This document shows, in pieces, positions 1-8,749 of a stretch of DNA of 64,000 nt; positions within the stretch are counted from its first letter, which is position 1; each line of letters starts with the position of its first letter. Both the position numbers and the translations under genes were made by a program. The notes beneath the pieces were generated by a model. That model saw only the letters and a list, made by a program, of their open reading frames with translations, ran no database searches and had not been told where the DNA came from. This DNA is from Gammaproteobacteria bacterium (GTDB lineage Bacteria; Pseudomonadota; Gammaproteobacteria; Ga0077536): the NCBI GenBank assembly GCA_024235015.1, contig JACKNG010000002.1:558001-622000 (forward strand), read 5' to 3'.

Positions 1-1
1 C

Positions 2-3000
2 GGTCCGCTCGCCCTCGGCAATGCGCCGGGCTTCGGCGACGAGCCGATGTTCGCCGCCGACGACATCCAGATCGCGGTCGCGACCCTGCCGCTGCTCAGT
101 CGGCGACTGGAGATGGACACCGTGGTGCTGCACGGCATCCGCGTCAACCTCGCGCGCAATGCCGACGGTATCTCCAACTTCGACGACCTCGCCGGCGGCG
201 GCGGCGAGGAATCCGGTGGCGGGGAAGGCCTCGCGGCCATCGTCCTCGGCGGCGTCGACATCAAGGACGCCGCGCTGACCTGGCGCGATGCCACCACCGG
301 CCAGGACGTCGCCATCCGCAACCTGAACGCCAGCACCGGCGCACTGACCTTCGGCGATCCGGTCGATTTCCAGCTCGCCCTGACCGCAGTGGCCAACCAG
401 CCGGCGCTGGACAGCGACGTCAAGCTGAGCGGCACGGTGTCCTACGACCTCGACGACGAGCACTACGTCATCACCCCGCTGGCACTCAACACCGTGCTGC
501 GCGGCAAGCACCTGCCCGGCGGCTCGGCGACGGTCGACTTCGGCGCCAAGATCGACATCAACCGCGGCGCCGGCACCGCGAGCATCAGCGATCTCCGCCT
601 GAGCGGACTCGGCACCGAGGTCAGCGGCGGTTTCGATGCCCGCGACATCGAGGCCGAGCGGCCCAGCGCGAGCGGCGCGCTCAGTGTCGAGGGCAAGGAC
701 CTCGCTGCCATCTTCAATGCCTTCGAACTGCCGGTCGGCAAGCAGCTCGGCGGCGTCGGCAACCGCGCCTTCCATTTCAAGACCGCCTTCGATGCCAACA
801 TGGATTCGGGCGAGGTCGTGGTCAGCGAACTCGATGGCGAGGTGCTCGGTGCGACGCTCGGCGGGAGTTTCAAGGCCACCCGCGCCAACACCGACAAGCC
901 GGCGGCGACCGGTACCCTGAGCGCGAAAGGTCCCGACCTGCCGACCCTGCTCGCCGTGCTCGGCCAGGTGCAGGGCGCCGACGCCGCGACCCTGAAGAGC
1001 CTCAACGACGCGCTCGCCCGCGCCGCCGACAAGTCCTTCGCCATCAATGCCGATCTCGACGCCGATCTCGACGCCGGCCGCGCCGACCTGCCGCGCCTGG
1101 AGGCAAAGCTGCTGGGTAACACCATCGCCGGCGAGGTCCATGCCACCAACGCCGACAGCGACAAGCCGGCGGTCAAGGCCAAGCTCACCGCCCAGGGCCC
1201 CGACTTCCCGACCCTGGCCACGGTCATCGCGCAGTTCCAGGGCGCCGATGCCAAGGCCATCAAGAGTCTCAACGCGGCGCTCGGCAGCGCCGCCGACAAG
1301 TCGTTCACGGTCAAGGCCGACGTCGATGCCGATCTCGCCAAGGGCACGGCAGTGGTACCGGCGCTGGAGGCGAAACTGCTCGGCAACACCGTCAGCGGCA
1401 ACGTCTCGGCGAGCGGTATCGACGGCGACAAGCCGGCCGCCAAGGGCAAGATCGAGGCGCGCGGCGCCGACCTGCCCGCCCTGCTCGCCATCGCCTCGCA
1501 GTTCCAGGCGGAGGGCGCGGGCCTGCGCGATCTCGCCGCCGGCCTGGCCAAGGAGAAGGACCGCGCCTTCGTCCTGCAGGCCGGCTTCGACACCGACCTC
1601 GCCAGCGGGCGCCTCGACGTACCGAGCATCAGCGCCCAGCTCATGGGCCTGGACATCAAGGGCGCACTCACCGGTGAAGGCGTCGACTTCGAGAAGGGCC
1701 GTGGCCAGCTCGACGGCAAGCTCGGCGTGACCAGCGCCGACCTCGGCACCCTGTTGCGCAGTGCCGGCCAGGCCGACCTCGCCAAGTCGCTGAAAACCCT
1801 GAACCTCGACCTCGGCGTCAAGGGCAGCCTGTCCGACCTCACCTTCGCGCCCTTCACCGTGACCACCAAAGTGGTGAGCCCCGAGGTCGGCAAACCGGTC
1901 GATCTCAAGATCACGGCCGGCAGCGCCCACGCCAATCTCGACCAGGACACCCTGTCGGTGAAGGATCTCGCCGTGACCGGCCTCGGCCTCAACGCACGCG
2001 CCAACCTCGAGGCGAGCAAGCTGTCCGAAGATCTCCAGTACAGCGGTTCGCTCGACGTGCCGGTGTTCAACCTGCGCAACCTGCTCGCGAGCCTCAACAA
2101 GCCGGTGCCGAAGACCGCCGACCCGAAGGCGCTGACCCGCATCGGGCTGACCAGCCAGCTCGCCGGCACCGCCACGAGCGCCAAGCTCGACAAGCTCGCC
2201 ATCACCCTCGACGACACCAAGATCCAGGGCAACATCGACGTCGCCAATTTCGAGGGGCCCGATCTGCGCTTCGGCATCGGCATCGACCGGCTCGATGCCG
2301 ATCGCTACCTCGAGCCGACCCCACCGGGCAAGGCGCGGCCGGCGACGCCGGAAGCGGCCGCCGCCGGCGCCGCCGCGGAGCTGCCGGTCGAGACCCTGCG
2401 TGCGCTGAAGATCAAAGGCGACCTGCTCATCGGCAGCCTCAAGCTGTCGGGCGCGAAGATGACCAACGTGAAGTTCTCCATCAACGCCAACGGCGGCGAC
2501 ATCAAGCTCGCGCCGATCGCCGCCGAGCTCTACCAGGGCCGCTACGACGGCGCCATCAGCCTGAACGCCAAGGGCGCACAGCCGCTGCTCGGACTCAATA
2601 CCAAGCTCGCCAACGTCAACGTCGAGCCACTGCTGGTCGATACCGTGCAGAACAACATGCTGGCCGGCCAGGTCAGCTTCGACGCTGCGCTGAACGCGAC
2701 CGGCGGCGACGCCGATCGCCTCAAGAAGACGCTCTCCGGCCAGGGCCGCTTCAACACCGTCAACGGCGTGTTCCGCGGCGTCGACGCGGTGGCCGTACTG
2801 CGCGCGGTCGAGCAGATCATCGAGTGCAAGTGCGCGGTGCCGGTGCCGAAAGGCGGCGAGACGCGCTTCACCTCGCTCGGTGGCACCCTCAACGCCAACA
2901 ATGGCGTCATCCACAACCAGGACCTCGTCCTCGCCGGCGACGGCTTCAAGATCACCGGCAAGGGCATGCTCGCCAATCTCCATGACATGACGGTCAAGTA

Positions 3001-3256
3001 CGACCTCAAGCTCGCCGTCGACGAAACACGCAGGGAAACCGGGACGGCCAGCTACAACCTCGGCGGCTACGCCGTGCCGATCGCCTGCCGCGGCTCGATC
3101 GAATCGCCGACCTGCCTGCCGGACGTCGGCGACATTCTCAAGCAGGTGGTGCAGAACGCGGCCAAGAAGAAGGTCCAGGACGCCATCGGCGACAAGCTCG
3201 ACAAGGCCATCCCGGGCGAAGCCGGCGAGGCGCTCAAGAAGCTGTTCAAGTTCTGA
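2..3256 (+). CDS. AsmA family protein (5' end outside window)
   Basis: Large AsmA-like protein, a family tied to outer-membrane assembly and lipid handling at the inner membrane/periplasm. The reading frame is already open at the window edge, so the N-terminal membrane anchor lies upstream. About 1,084 codons are visible. The first residues (L-x-L-x-N-A-P-G-F-G, then PMFAADDIQIAV) match the conserved AsmA N-terminal region, and the last 300 residues (INANGGDIKLAPIAAELYQG, later GTASYNLGGYAVPIACRGSI) match the AsmA-like C-terminal region. Between about nt 690 and 1,740 the protein is built of tandem units with a G-x-D-[LF]-x-x-L core, at least two spaced exactly 267 nt (89 residues). The C-terminus is Lys-rich. 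The next gene starts 14 nt downstream, suggesting co-transcription. The family call is firm; the specific role is not known. Confidence 0.9.
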   Translation, partial: GPLALGNAPGFGDEPMFAADDIQIAVATLPLLSRRLEMDTVVLHGIRVNLARNADGISNFDDLAGGGGEESGGGEGLAAIVLGGVDIKDAALTWRDATTGQDVAIRNLNASTGALTFGDPVDFQLALTAVANQPALDSDVKLSGTVSYDLDDEHYVITPLALNTVLRGKHLPGGSATVDFGAKIDINRGAGTASISDLRLSGLGTEVSGGFDARDIEAERPSASGALSVEGKDLAAIFNAFELPVGKQLGGVGNRAFHFKTAFDANMDSGEVVVSELDGEVLGATLGGSFKATRANTDKPAATGTLSAKGPDLPTLLAVLGQVQGADAATLKSLNDALARAADKSFAINADLDADLDAGRADLPRLEAKLLGNTIAGEVHATNADSDKPAVKAKLTAQGPDFPTLATVIAQFQGADAKAIKSLNAALGSAADKSFTVKADVDADLAKGTAVVPALEAKLLGNTVSGNVSASGIDGDKPAAKGKIEARGADLPALLAIASQFQAEGAGLRDLAAGLAKEKDRAFVLQAGFDTDLASGRLDVPSISAQLMGLDIKGALTGEGVDFEKGRGQLDGKLGVTSADLGTLLRSAGQADLAKSLKTLNLDLGVKGSLSDLTFAPFTVTTKVVSPEVGKPVDLKITAGSAHANLDQDTLSVKDLAVTGLGLNARANLEASKLSEDLQYSGSLDVPVFNLRNLLASLNKPVPKTADPKALTRIGLTSQLAGTATSAKLDKLAITLDDTKIQGNIDVANFEGPDLRFGIGIDRLDADRYLEPTPPGKARPATPEAAAAGAAAELPVETLRALKIKGDLLIGSLKLSGAKMTNVKFSINANGGDIKLAPIAAELYQGRYDGAISLNAKGAQPLLGLNTKLANVNVEPLLVDTVQNNMLAGQVSFDAALNATGGDADRLKKTLSGQGRFNTVNGVFRGVDAVAVLRAVEQIIECKCAVPVPKGGETRFTSLGGTLNANNGVIHNQDLVLAGDGFKITGKGMLANLHDMTVKYDLKLAVDETRRETGTASYNLGGYAVPIACRGSIESPTCLPDVGDILKQVVQNAAKKKVQDAIGDKLDKAIPGEAGEALKKLFKF

Positions 3257-3270
3257 TCAGGCTGTACGCG

Positions 3271-3840
3271 GTGCGTGTGACGCGCGGCCTGCCGTTACTC
3301 CTGCTCACCGTGCTGCTCACGCCCGGCGCTGACGCCGGCGAAAGCGAACGCGCCAGCATCGAGTTCCACGGTCGCTCCTACACCTACGAGTTCAGCGCCG
3401 TGCTCGATGCGCCGCGCGACGCGGTGCATGCCGTGGTCACCGACTACGACCATCTCGAACGCGTCAACGACAGCATTACCGACAGCCACGTCATCGAACG
3501 CTACGGCGACGGCGCGCTGAAGCGGCTGCTCGCACTGAAGGAATGCATCCTGATGTTCTGTTTCGACATCACCTTCGTCGAAGACCTGGTCGAGAGCGCT
3601 GACGGCATCCGCACCACCATCATCCCCGCCGAGAGCACCTTCCGTGACGGCCACGCCGAGTGGCGGCTCGAAGCGCTCGGCAAGGACCGCACACGCATGC
3701 GCATCCGCGCTACCCAGACGCCCGACTTCTGGATCCCGCCGCTGCTCGGGCCGCTGGTGCTGAAACGCGTGTTCCTGCGCGAGATCCGCGAGACCAGCGC
3801 CAACATCGAGCGCCTCGCGCGCGCCTCCGCCGCCGGCTGA
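3271..3840 (+). CDS. SRPBCC-family (START/polyketide-cyclase-like) exported protein
   Basis: 189-residue protein with a GTG start and an apparent signal peptide (basic MRVTRG, hydrophobic LPLLLLTVLL, cleavage near ADAG). The body (FSAVLDAPRDAVHAVVTDYDHLERVNDSI) is typical of SRPBCC/CoxG/START-like domains, which form a hydrophobic ligand pocket. The ligand is unknown. It sits 14 nt after the AsmA gene and 2 nt before mutY, so it is probably in the same operon. A periplasmic lipid-binding role alongside AsmA is an inference from context only. Confidence 0.75.
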   Translation: MRVTRGLPLLLLTVLLTPGADAGESERASIEFHGRSYTYEFSAVLDAPRDAVHAVVTDYDHLERVNDSITDSHVIERYGDGALKRLLALKECILMFCFDITFVEDLVESADGIRTTIIPAESTFRDGHAEWRLEALGKDRTRMRIRATQTPDFWIPPLLGPLVLKRVFLREIRETSANIERLARASAAG

Positions 3841-3842
3841 AC

Positions 3843-4907
3843 GTGGCCAGCGACGCCGACTTCGCCGCCCGGGTCATCGCCTGGCAGCGCCGCCATGGCC
3901 GCCACGACCTGCCCTGGCAACGGGGACGCGATGCCTACCGCGTGTGGCTGTCCGAGATCATGCTGCAGCAGACCCAGGTGCAGACGGTGGTGCCCTATTT
4001 CGAGCGCTTCACCGCGCGCTTCCCCGGCGTGAGCGACCTCGCCGCCGCCGACGAGGACGAAGTACTGCACCTGTGGTCGGGGCTCGGCTACTACAGCCGT
4101 GCACGCAACCTGCACCGCACCGCGCGCATCGTCGTCGCCGAACACGGCGGCGAGTTCCCGCGCACGCAGGATGCCCTGGCGGCCCTGCCCGGCATTGGCC
4201 GCTCGACGGCCGCCGCCATCCTCGCGCTCGCCCACGATCAGCCCGCCGCCATCCTCGACGGCAACGTCAAGCGCGTGCTCGCGCGTTACCACGCCGAACC
4301 CGGCTGGCCGGGCGAGTCGACCGTGCTGAAGGCGTTGTGGGCGCACGCCGAGCGCCTCCTGCCGCAACGCGAAGTGCGCACCTACACCCAGGGCCTGATG
4401 GATCTCGGCGCGACGGTGTGCACGCGCAGCCGTCCGCTGTGTGCGGCCTGTCCGCTCGCCGGTGACTGCGCCGCGCACGCGGCGGGCACGGTGGGCGAGT
4501 ATCCCGCGCCGCGCCCGCGTCGCACCCTGCCCGAACGGCGCACGCGCTTCCTCGTGCTGCGCGACGGGCAGGGCCGTGTGCTGCTGGAGAAGCGCCCGGC
4601 GAGCGGCGTGTGGGGTGGCCTGTGGTGCTTTCCGGAGCTGGCCGAAGGCAAGGCCATCGACGATGCCGTGCGCGCGCTCGGCCATGCGCCGCGCGGTGCA
4701 CCCGCCACCCTCGCGCCGCTCACGCATGGCTTCACCCACTTCCGCCTGACCATCGATCCGGTCGTCGTCGAGGTCGACAATTCCACGCTGGAAGTAAGGG
4801 AGAACGAGGGCCTGCGCTGGTATTCGGCCGGCGATTCGACAAGAATTGGACTGTCGGCGCCGGTGGCGAAACTGCTCGCCGCGCTGGCCATCCCATCCGC
4901 CGATTGA
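3843..4907 (+). CDS. mutY: Adenine DNA glycosylase MutY
   Basis: A/G-specific adenine glycosylase of base-excision repair; it removes A mispaired with 8-oxoguanine. The 354-residue length is normal for the family. The catalytic Glu38 (in SEIMLQQTQV), helix-hairpin-helix LPGIGRSTAAAI (115-126), catalytic Asp139 (in ILDGNVKR) and the 4Fe-4S cysteines C193-x6-C200-x2-C203-x5-C209 are all present. The C-terminal third is the Nudix-like 8-oxoG recognition domain (RTRFLVLRDGQGRVLLEKRP). The frame stays open upstream into the SRPBCC gene. I chose the GTG at 3843, two bases after that gene's stop, because it places the family N-terminus (DFAARVIAWQRRHGRHDLPW) correctly. yggX follows, the usual gammaproteobacterial order. 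Confidence 0.97.
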   Translation: MASDADFAARVIAWQRRHGRHDLPWQRGRDAYRVWLSEIMLQQTQVQTVVPYFERFTARFPGVSDLAAADEDEVLHLWSGLGYYSRARNLHRTARIVVAEHGGEFPRTQDALAALPGIGRSTAAAILALAHDQPAAILDGNVKRVLARYHAEPGWPGESTVLKALWAHAERLLPQREVRTYTQGLMDLGATVCTRSRPLCAACPLAGDCAAHAAGTVGEYPAPRPRRTLPERRTRFLVLRDGQGRVLLEKRPASGVWGGLWCFPELAEGKAIDDAVRALGHAPRGAPATLAPLTHGFTHFRLTIDPVVVEVDNSTLEVRENEGLRWYSAGDSTRIGLSAPVAKLLAALAIPSAD

Positions 4908-4930
4908 CCACCCCGATCCAGGACATCCGC

Positions 4931-5203
4931 ATGACCCGAACCGTGCACTGCGTAAAGCTCGAACGCGAGGCCGAAGGCCTCAAGATGCCGCCCTACCCCG
5001 GTCAGCTCGGCCAGCGCATCTTCGAGAACGTGAGCCGGGACGCCTGGCAGGAATGGCTGCGCCACCAGACCATGCTGATCAACGAGTACCGCCTGACCCC
5101 GATCGAGCCGAAGGACCGCGCCTTCCTCGAACAGGAGATGGAGAAGTATTTCTTCGGTGACGGCTCGGCCCCGCCGCAGGAGTTCGTCGACCCCGACGCC
5201 TGA
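4931..5203 (+). CDS. yggX: Probable Fe(2+)-trafficking / oxidative damage protection protein YggX
   Basis: 90-residue cytoplasmic protein of the YggX family, which protects Fe-S clusters from oxidative damage and is proposed to move Fe(II). The hallmarks are all seen: start MTRTVHCVKL with the conserved Cys, EGLKMPPYPG, GQRIFENVS, AWQEWLRHQTMLINEYRL and the C-terminal FLEQEMEKYFF. The length matches the family (about 90). It lies 23 nt after mutY, an Fe-S enzyme, in the order known from Escherichia coli, so co-transcription is very likely. Confidence 0.97.
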   Translation: MTRTVHCVKLEREAEGLKMPPYPGQLGQRIFENVSRDAWQEWLRHQTMLINEYRLTPIEPKDRAFLEQEMEKYFFGDGSAPPQEFVDPDA

Positions 5204-5228
5204 CGGCGGCGTGCCGCCCGGCGCGTCG

Positions 5229-6011
5229 TCATCCGCCGGCGGCAACCACCGCGCCGAGCAGGATCATGCCCACCCCGGGTGCCCGCGCCGCCCACGGCCC
5301 GGCCGGGATCAACCGTTCGGCGAGGATGAAGACGGCCAGAACCGCCATGGTCATCACGCTCATCGCGCCGCCGGCGAACATCAGCAGCATCAATACCCAG
5401 CAGCAGCCGATGCAGAAAGCGCCGTGGCGGAAGCCCATGGAAAAGGCGCCGCCGAGACCATCCCGCCAGCGGTTCATGAAGTAACCCAGCGGGCTGCGGC
5501 AATGGGCGAGGCAGGCCTCCTTGAGCGGCGTGAGCTGGTACAGCCCGGCGAACACGAGCAGGCCACCGGCGACCCGCGCCGAGGCCGCCAGCGACATGCC
5601 GTGCAGCACGCCCTGCGCATGCAGCAGCCATTGCAGGCCGGCCGCGGCGATCGAGAACACCGCCCAGGCGGCGAGGTAGCCGTTGGCGAACACGAAGGTG
5701 GCGAGGTTGCGGCGCGGCCCCTTGTACAGGCCGCGGTAGACCGCGGCCATCGGCATCACCGCCGGCGTCATCATCGCCACCATCATCACCACCCACATGA
5801 CCAGCGCGGCGCCGAGATAGGGCAGCACGCTGCCCGGGCGCATCATCATCCACATGAGATCGGCAATGGGCCCCTCGCCCTGCATGGTCGTCATGACCCG
5901 CTCGGAGACGAGCAGGAACCACCACGCCGCGGCGGCCACCGCGACGAGCGCGAGCCAGGCGGTGCCGGCGCGCACCGAGCGGATGGTCGGCAGAGTGCCC
6001 TCGGTCGTCAC
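5229..6011 (-). CDS. DUF2182 predicted metal-binding integral membrane protein
   Basis: About 260 residues with five to seven hydrophobic segments (TAWLALVAVAAAAWWFLLV, YLGAALVMWVVMMVAMMTPA, and others). The Met-rich stretch MWVVMMVAMMTPAVMPMA and the Cys/His-containing FRHGAFCIGCCWVLMLLMF are characteristic of DUF2182 and could bind copper or a similar metal. The GTG start at 6011 begins 26 nt after the DUF1326 stop, and the pair is probably one operon. DUF1326 and DUF2182 genes commonly sit together; their function is not established. The start is uncertain because the frame is open further upstream inside DUF1326. Confidence 0.82.
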   Translation of the reverse strand: MTTEGTLPTIRSVRAGTAWLALVAVAAAAWWFLLVSERVMTTMQGEGPIADLMWMMMRPGSVLPYLGAALVMWVVMMVAMMTPAVMPMAAVYRGLYKGPRRNLATFVFANGYLAAWAVFSIAAAGLQWLLHAQGVLHGMSLAASARVAGGLLVFAGLYQLTPLKEACLAHCRSPLGYFMNRWRDGLGGAFSMGFRHGAFCIGCCWVLMLLMFAGGAMSVMTMAVLAVFILAERLIPAGPWAARAPGVGMILLGAVVAAGG

Positions 6012-6037
6012 GCCGACCGCCTCGCGCGCACCGCCGC

Positions 6038-6667
6038 CTAGGCCGCGATCTCGCCCTTCCAGTCGAAGGGCGCGAAGTGACCGTTGGTGCGGCCCGAGTC
6101 GTCGTGCCACTCGATGCCGAAAGCACGGATGAAGTTGCGCACCGCGCTGGCGAGATTGAGGCGCTTGTTGACCGGGTGGAAGGTGTTGTCGACCACGATG
6201 CATTCGTCCGGCACGGTCATCGAGTCGATACCGACCACCGCCTGGTCGAGCAGGCCGTCGATCTTCACCTGCACCTGCTTGCCGTTCTTGACGAACTCGA
6301 TGGGGTGGCGCTCGATGCCACGGAAATCCGAGATCAGCGGCGCGAAGTTGCCCGGGCCATCGCCGGCGCCCGGCCCGCAGATGGCGGCGATGGCCGCGAC
6401 CTGCTCGTCACTGGCGGACGTGTCGACGACCAGCCCGCCGATCCATTCGCCCTCGGCCATGATGGCCTTGGATTGGGCGAAGAACACCCAGCGCACCCCG
6501 GCCAGCGAGACGCCGCCGAAGCTGCCGTCGGTGGTGTCGAACGCCAGCGCCACCTTGCAGTACTCGTGCGAGGCCGGCGTAGTCGAATTCTTGGTGATGC
6601 ACGGGCACAGGAAATCGCAGCTGCACGCTTCCATGTACTCGCCGCGGGCGGACCATTGAGTAGCCAT
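6038..6667 (-). CDS. DUF1326 domain-containing protein
   Basis: 209-residue soluble protein. It begins MATQWSARGEYMEACSCDFLCPC; the Cys cluster C-x-C-x3-C-x-C near residue 15 is the DUF1326 signature and looks like a metal site. The ATG at 6667 has a clear Shine-Dalgarno GGAGG six bases upstream, which decides the start against a longer open frame. Partner of the DUF2182 membrane protein downstream. The family is widely distributed and functionally undefined; a joint metal-handling role is inference. Confidence 0.85.
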   Translation of the reverse strand: MATQWSARGEYMEACSCDFLCPCITKNSTTPASHEYCKVALAFDTTDGSFGGVSLAGVRWVFFAQSKAIMAEGEWIGGLVVDTSASDEQVAAIAAICGPGAGDGPGNFAPLISDFRGIERHPIEFVKNGKQVQVKIDGLLDQAVVGIDSMTVPDECIVVDNTFHPVNKRLNLASAVRNFIRAFGIEWHDDSGRTNGHFAPFDWKGEIAA

Positions 6668-6868
6668 GTTCGACCTCCAGAAGGGATGGCGGGGCAAGGC
6701 CAGCAATCTATGCGCGCAAGCGTGTCCCGATCAACCCGCAAGCGCCGCCGCCGGGTTGACTAAGCCCGGCCGGCCGGCTGTAATACCGGCCCTTCGCAGG
6801 CCCCCGGGCCGGCGAAGCCACCCGGGTGGCGCGCCCCGCACGCCACCGCCGCAAGCCTCAGCACCCGC

Positions 6869-6944
<76 letters not shown>

Positions 6945-7080
6945 TCTTCCCCCCGCGCGTTCAATGGGCCATGGATTGCCGTTACATCAAGCGCCGGGTG
7001 GCTTGCGCCGCTGGTCCGAAGCGGCTCCCAATCGAACGACTCGCAAGGCCCGCCGCCCGGGTACCTGCACGCTGGCAAGG

Positions 7081-7959
7081 TCAAACCGTCAACGCGTTGT
7101 CGACCAGGACATCGGCAAGTGCGAGGCCACAGAGCGTCGCGAGCTGCAGCGATGCAACGTGCGTCCCGGTACTCGTTCCCATCGGATCACCCACGCACAG
7201 CAACCTGGTCGCGTAGGTGATCGAGAGCAATTCACGTACTTTGGCCGTCTGCCTTCCGTAGTATTGGTCGTTGACGGAGAGAATCCGGTGCTTGTACCCG
7301 CTGTCACGTACGAACTTCTCGTTGGCGACCAGCACCTGCGGTGAGCCATAGCTCACGATCTCGATTTCGTCCGCGCCCCACAGTGCCGCGTTGCAGGCAA
7401 AGTATTCACGTAACGCCTTTTCGCGACAGTCGGTTTCCGGGACACGAACATTGATGTCTCGGAGGACGATACGTGCGGTCTTGAGCCTGCCCAGGAACTC
7501 GAGCATCCGTCCTGGCAGGATGACGTTGCCGGGGACAGTGCGAAATAGCCCGGCAAAGAGTTCGTGCTCCGACTCGGACTTGCTCCGGGTACCGGGCATG
7601 ATGCGAAACTGCCTGCCAGGTTCCGCCGCTGCGCATTCATGAAACCGTCGGACGTGGGCGCCGAGATCCGTCATTGACAACAAGGCGCCTTGCTCGTCAC
7701 GGGTGGGTAGTGCGTAGCTATTACCGACCAAGCGGCCAGGGTTCCCCGGCTCGGCGCCATGGTGAGAAGCGGCGAGACCGGCCACGCTGCCGACAAGCGT
7801 GCCGCTGACGTCACTCTCGTAAACCCAGACGGGTTCGAGCGGCGAATCGGTCCACGGAGGGGGCGATTGTTGCTGGGCCACGTTCTGGAACATTTCCTTG
7901 GAGTGCCTCCCGATCTCCGCTTCGACCTCGCTTAGCGGCACGCCGGCCTGCACTTTCAA
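7081..7959 (-). CDS. Hypothetical protein in low-GC patch
   Basis: 292-residue soluble protein of no family I recognise. It has no signal peptide or membrane segment. Features include PGTRSKSESEHELFAGLFRT, an alternating hydrophobic/charged core (ARIVLRDINVRVP, ADEIEIVSYGSPQVLVANE) and a C-terminal GDPMGTSTGTHVASLQLA glycine/threonine-rich turn that could be a phosphate- or nucleotide-binding loop in a Rossmann-like fold; this is speculation. The start is doubtful: only TTG (7959) or GTG (7953) is available, no good ribosome-binding site is seen, and a TGA lies three codons upstream in the same frame. Two sampled 60-nt lines inside it are 57% GC, against about 70% around it, which suggests foreign origin. 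The 5' end may be truncated. Confidence 0.5.
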   Translation of the reverse strand: MKVQAGVPLSEVEAEIGRHSKEMFQNVAQQQSPPPWTDSPLEPVWVYESDVSGTLVGSVAGLAASHHGAEPGNPGRLVGNSYALPTRDEQGALLSMTDLGAHVRRFHECAAAEPGRQFRIMPGTRSKSESEHELFAGLFRTVPGNVILPGRMLEFLGRLKTARIVLRDINVRVPETDCREKALREYFACNAALWGADEIEIVSYGSPQVLVANEKFVRDSGYKHRILSVNDQYYGRQTAKVRELLSITYATRLLCVGDPMGTSTGTHVASLQLATLCGLALADVLVDNALTV

Positions 7960-8061
7960 TCGAAGCGCTCAGGACGTGATCCGGGTCACGAAGCGGTTGG
8001 CGTGCCCCTTGGTGCGTGGCAACACGCGACGAACACGTGCAAAGCGCGTGCGGTGCAATAG

Positions 8062-8316
8062 CTAGGAGAGGGCCAGCCTCCACAGCAAGGCCTTCTTCAC
8101 GGCAACCGGAAACTGCTCCAGCGCGGAGGGTTCGATGTCCAGGGTGATGCGCAAGCGCGCCGACAACTCGGAGATGATCGCTTTCGATACGGGCTCTTCG
8201 ATGTCTTCCGGCCTCGCCAGCTTGAGCGTCCGTGCGACCTGAACGATAGCTTCCTCGTAGGGGATGAGTTCGTATCCGCAATCCTTCGCGTCGCTTTCCA
8301 GGTTGGATGCAAACAT
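8062..8316 (-). CDS. Small hypothetical protein
   Basis: 84 residues, beginning MFASNLESDAKDCGYELIPYEEAI and ending KKALLWRLALS. Predicted mostly helical, acidic in the middle (RPEDIEEPVSKAIISELSARL). The ATG at 8316 has GAGGTAAG at a good distance. No family recognised. It precedes the 7081-7959 gene on the same strand and in the same frame. Between them the frame runs through a TAG and a TGA with about 30 sense codons between the two stops, so the two genes could be remnants of one longer gene, or simply neighbours. Confidence 0.5.
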   Translation of the reverse strand: MFASNLESDAKDCGYELIPYEEAIVQVARTLKLARPEDIEEPVSKAIISELSARLRITLDIEPSALEQFPVAVKKALLWRLALS

Positions 8317-8749
8317 CGGGCTTACCTCGCGCGGCCTTGGACAAGATGTACACGAGGAACGTCCCGGTGGCCGAATCCTCGTCGTGCGTTGAGCGTCCGC
8401 TTCCAGCACTTGCTGCAGACATGGATGGCCAGATTGCTAACCGCGTCGCATTCGACGTGAATCTGCACCGCAATGTGGGACGTCGCCCCTCGTCCACCGG
8501 GCGCCTGTTGAGCGATGGCGGTACCCGGAGGGCGGTGGCGGTTGCCCTCACGTTAGCGAATCGGGACATCAGTGCGGTGCTGCGTCGCCGAGGCGTTCGC
8601 GCCGGCCTGAGGGCTCGATGCAAGCATTCACCTGAAAGGTTTCGCGCACGACGATGATGCGACGCCGCACATAGGCCTCGGCTCATTGACGGGGATCTGG
8701 CGCCAGGCCGTGGCCGGCAAGTGGGTCGCGAAGCAGCCCGTCCGCGGTC
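8317..8749. other. Intergenic stretch, no supported gene
   Basis: 433 bases between the small hypothetical gene and the SDR gene. Open frames exist on both strands but have no ribosome-binding site, family signature or plausible protein composition (Arg/Ser-rich translations). It may be degraded accessory DNA. No repeat or terminator is evident. Confidence 0.5.

Noticed and set aside
463..2283. 606-codon minus-strand frame inside the AsmA gene
   Set aside because: Ser/Arg/Leu-rich antisense translation without family features, mirroring the repeats of the real gene.
8307..8657. 116-codon plus-strand frame in the gap after the small hypothetical gene
   Set aside because: Overlaps the supported gene start, has no ribosome-binding site and no recognisable similarity.
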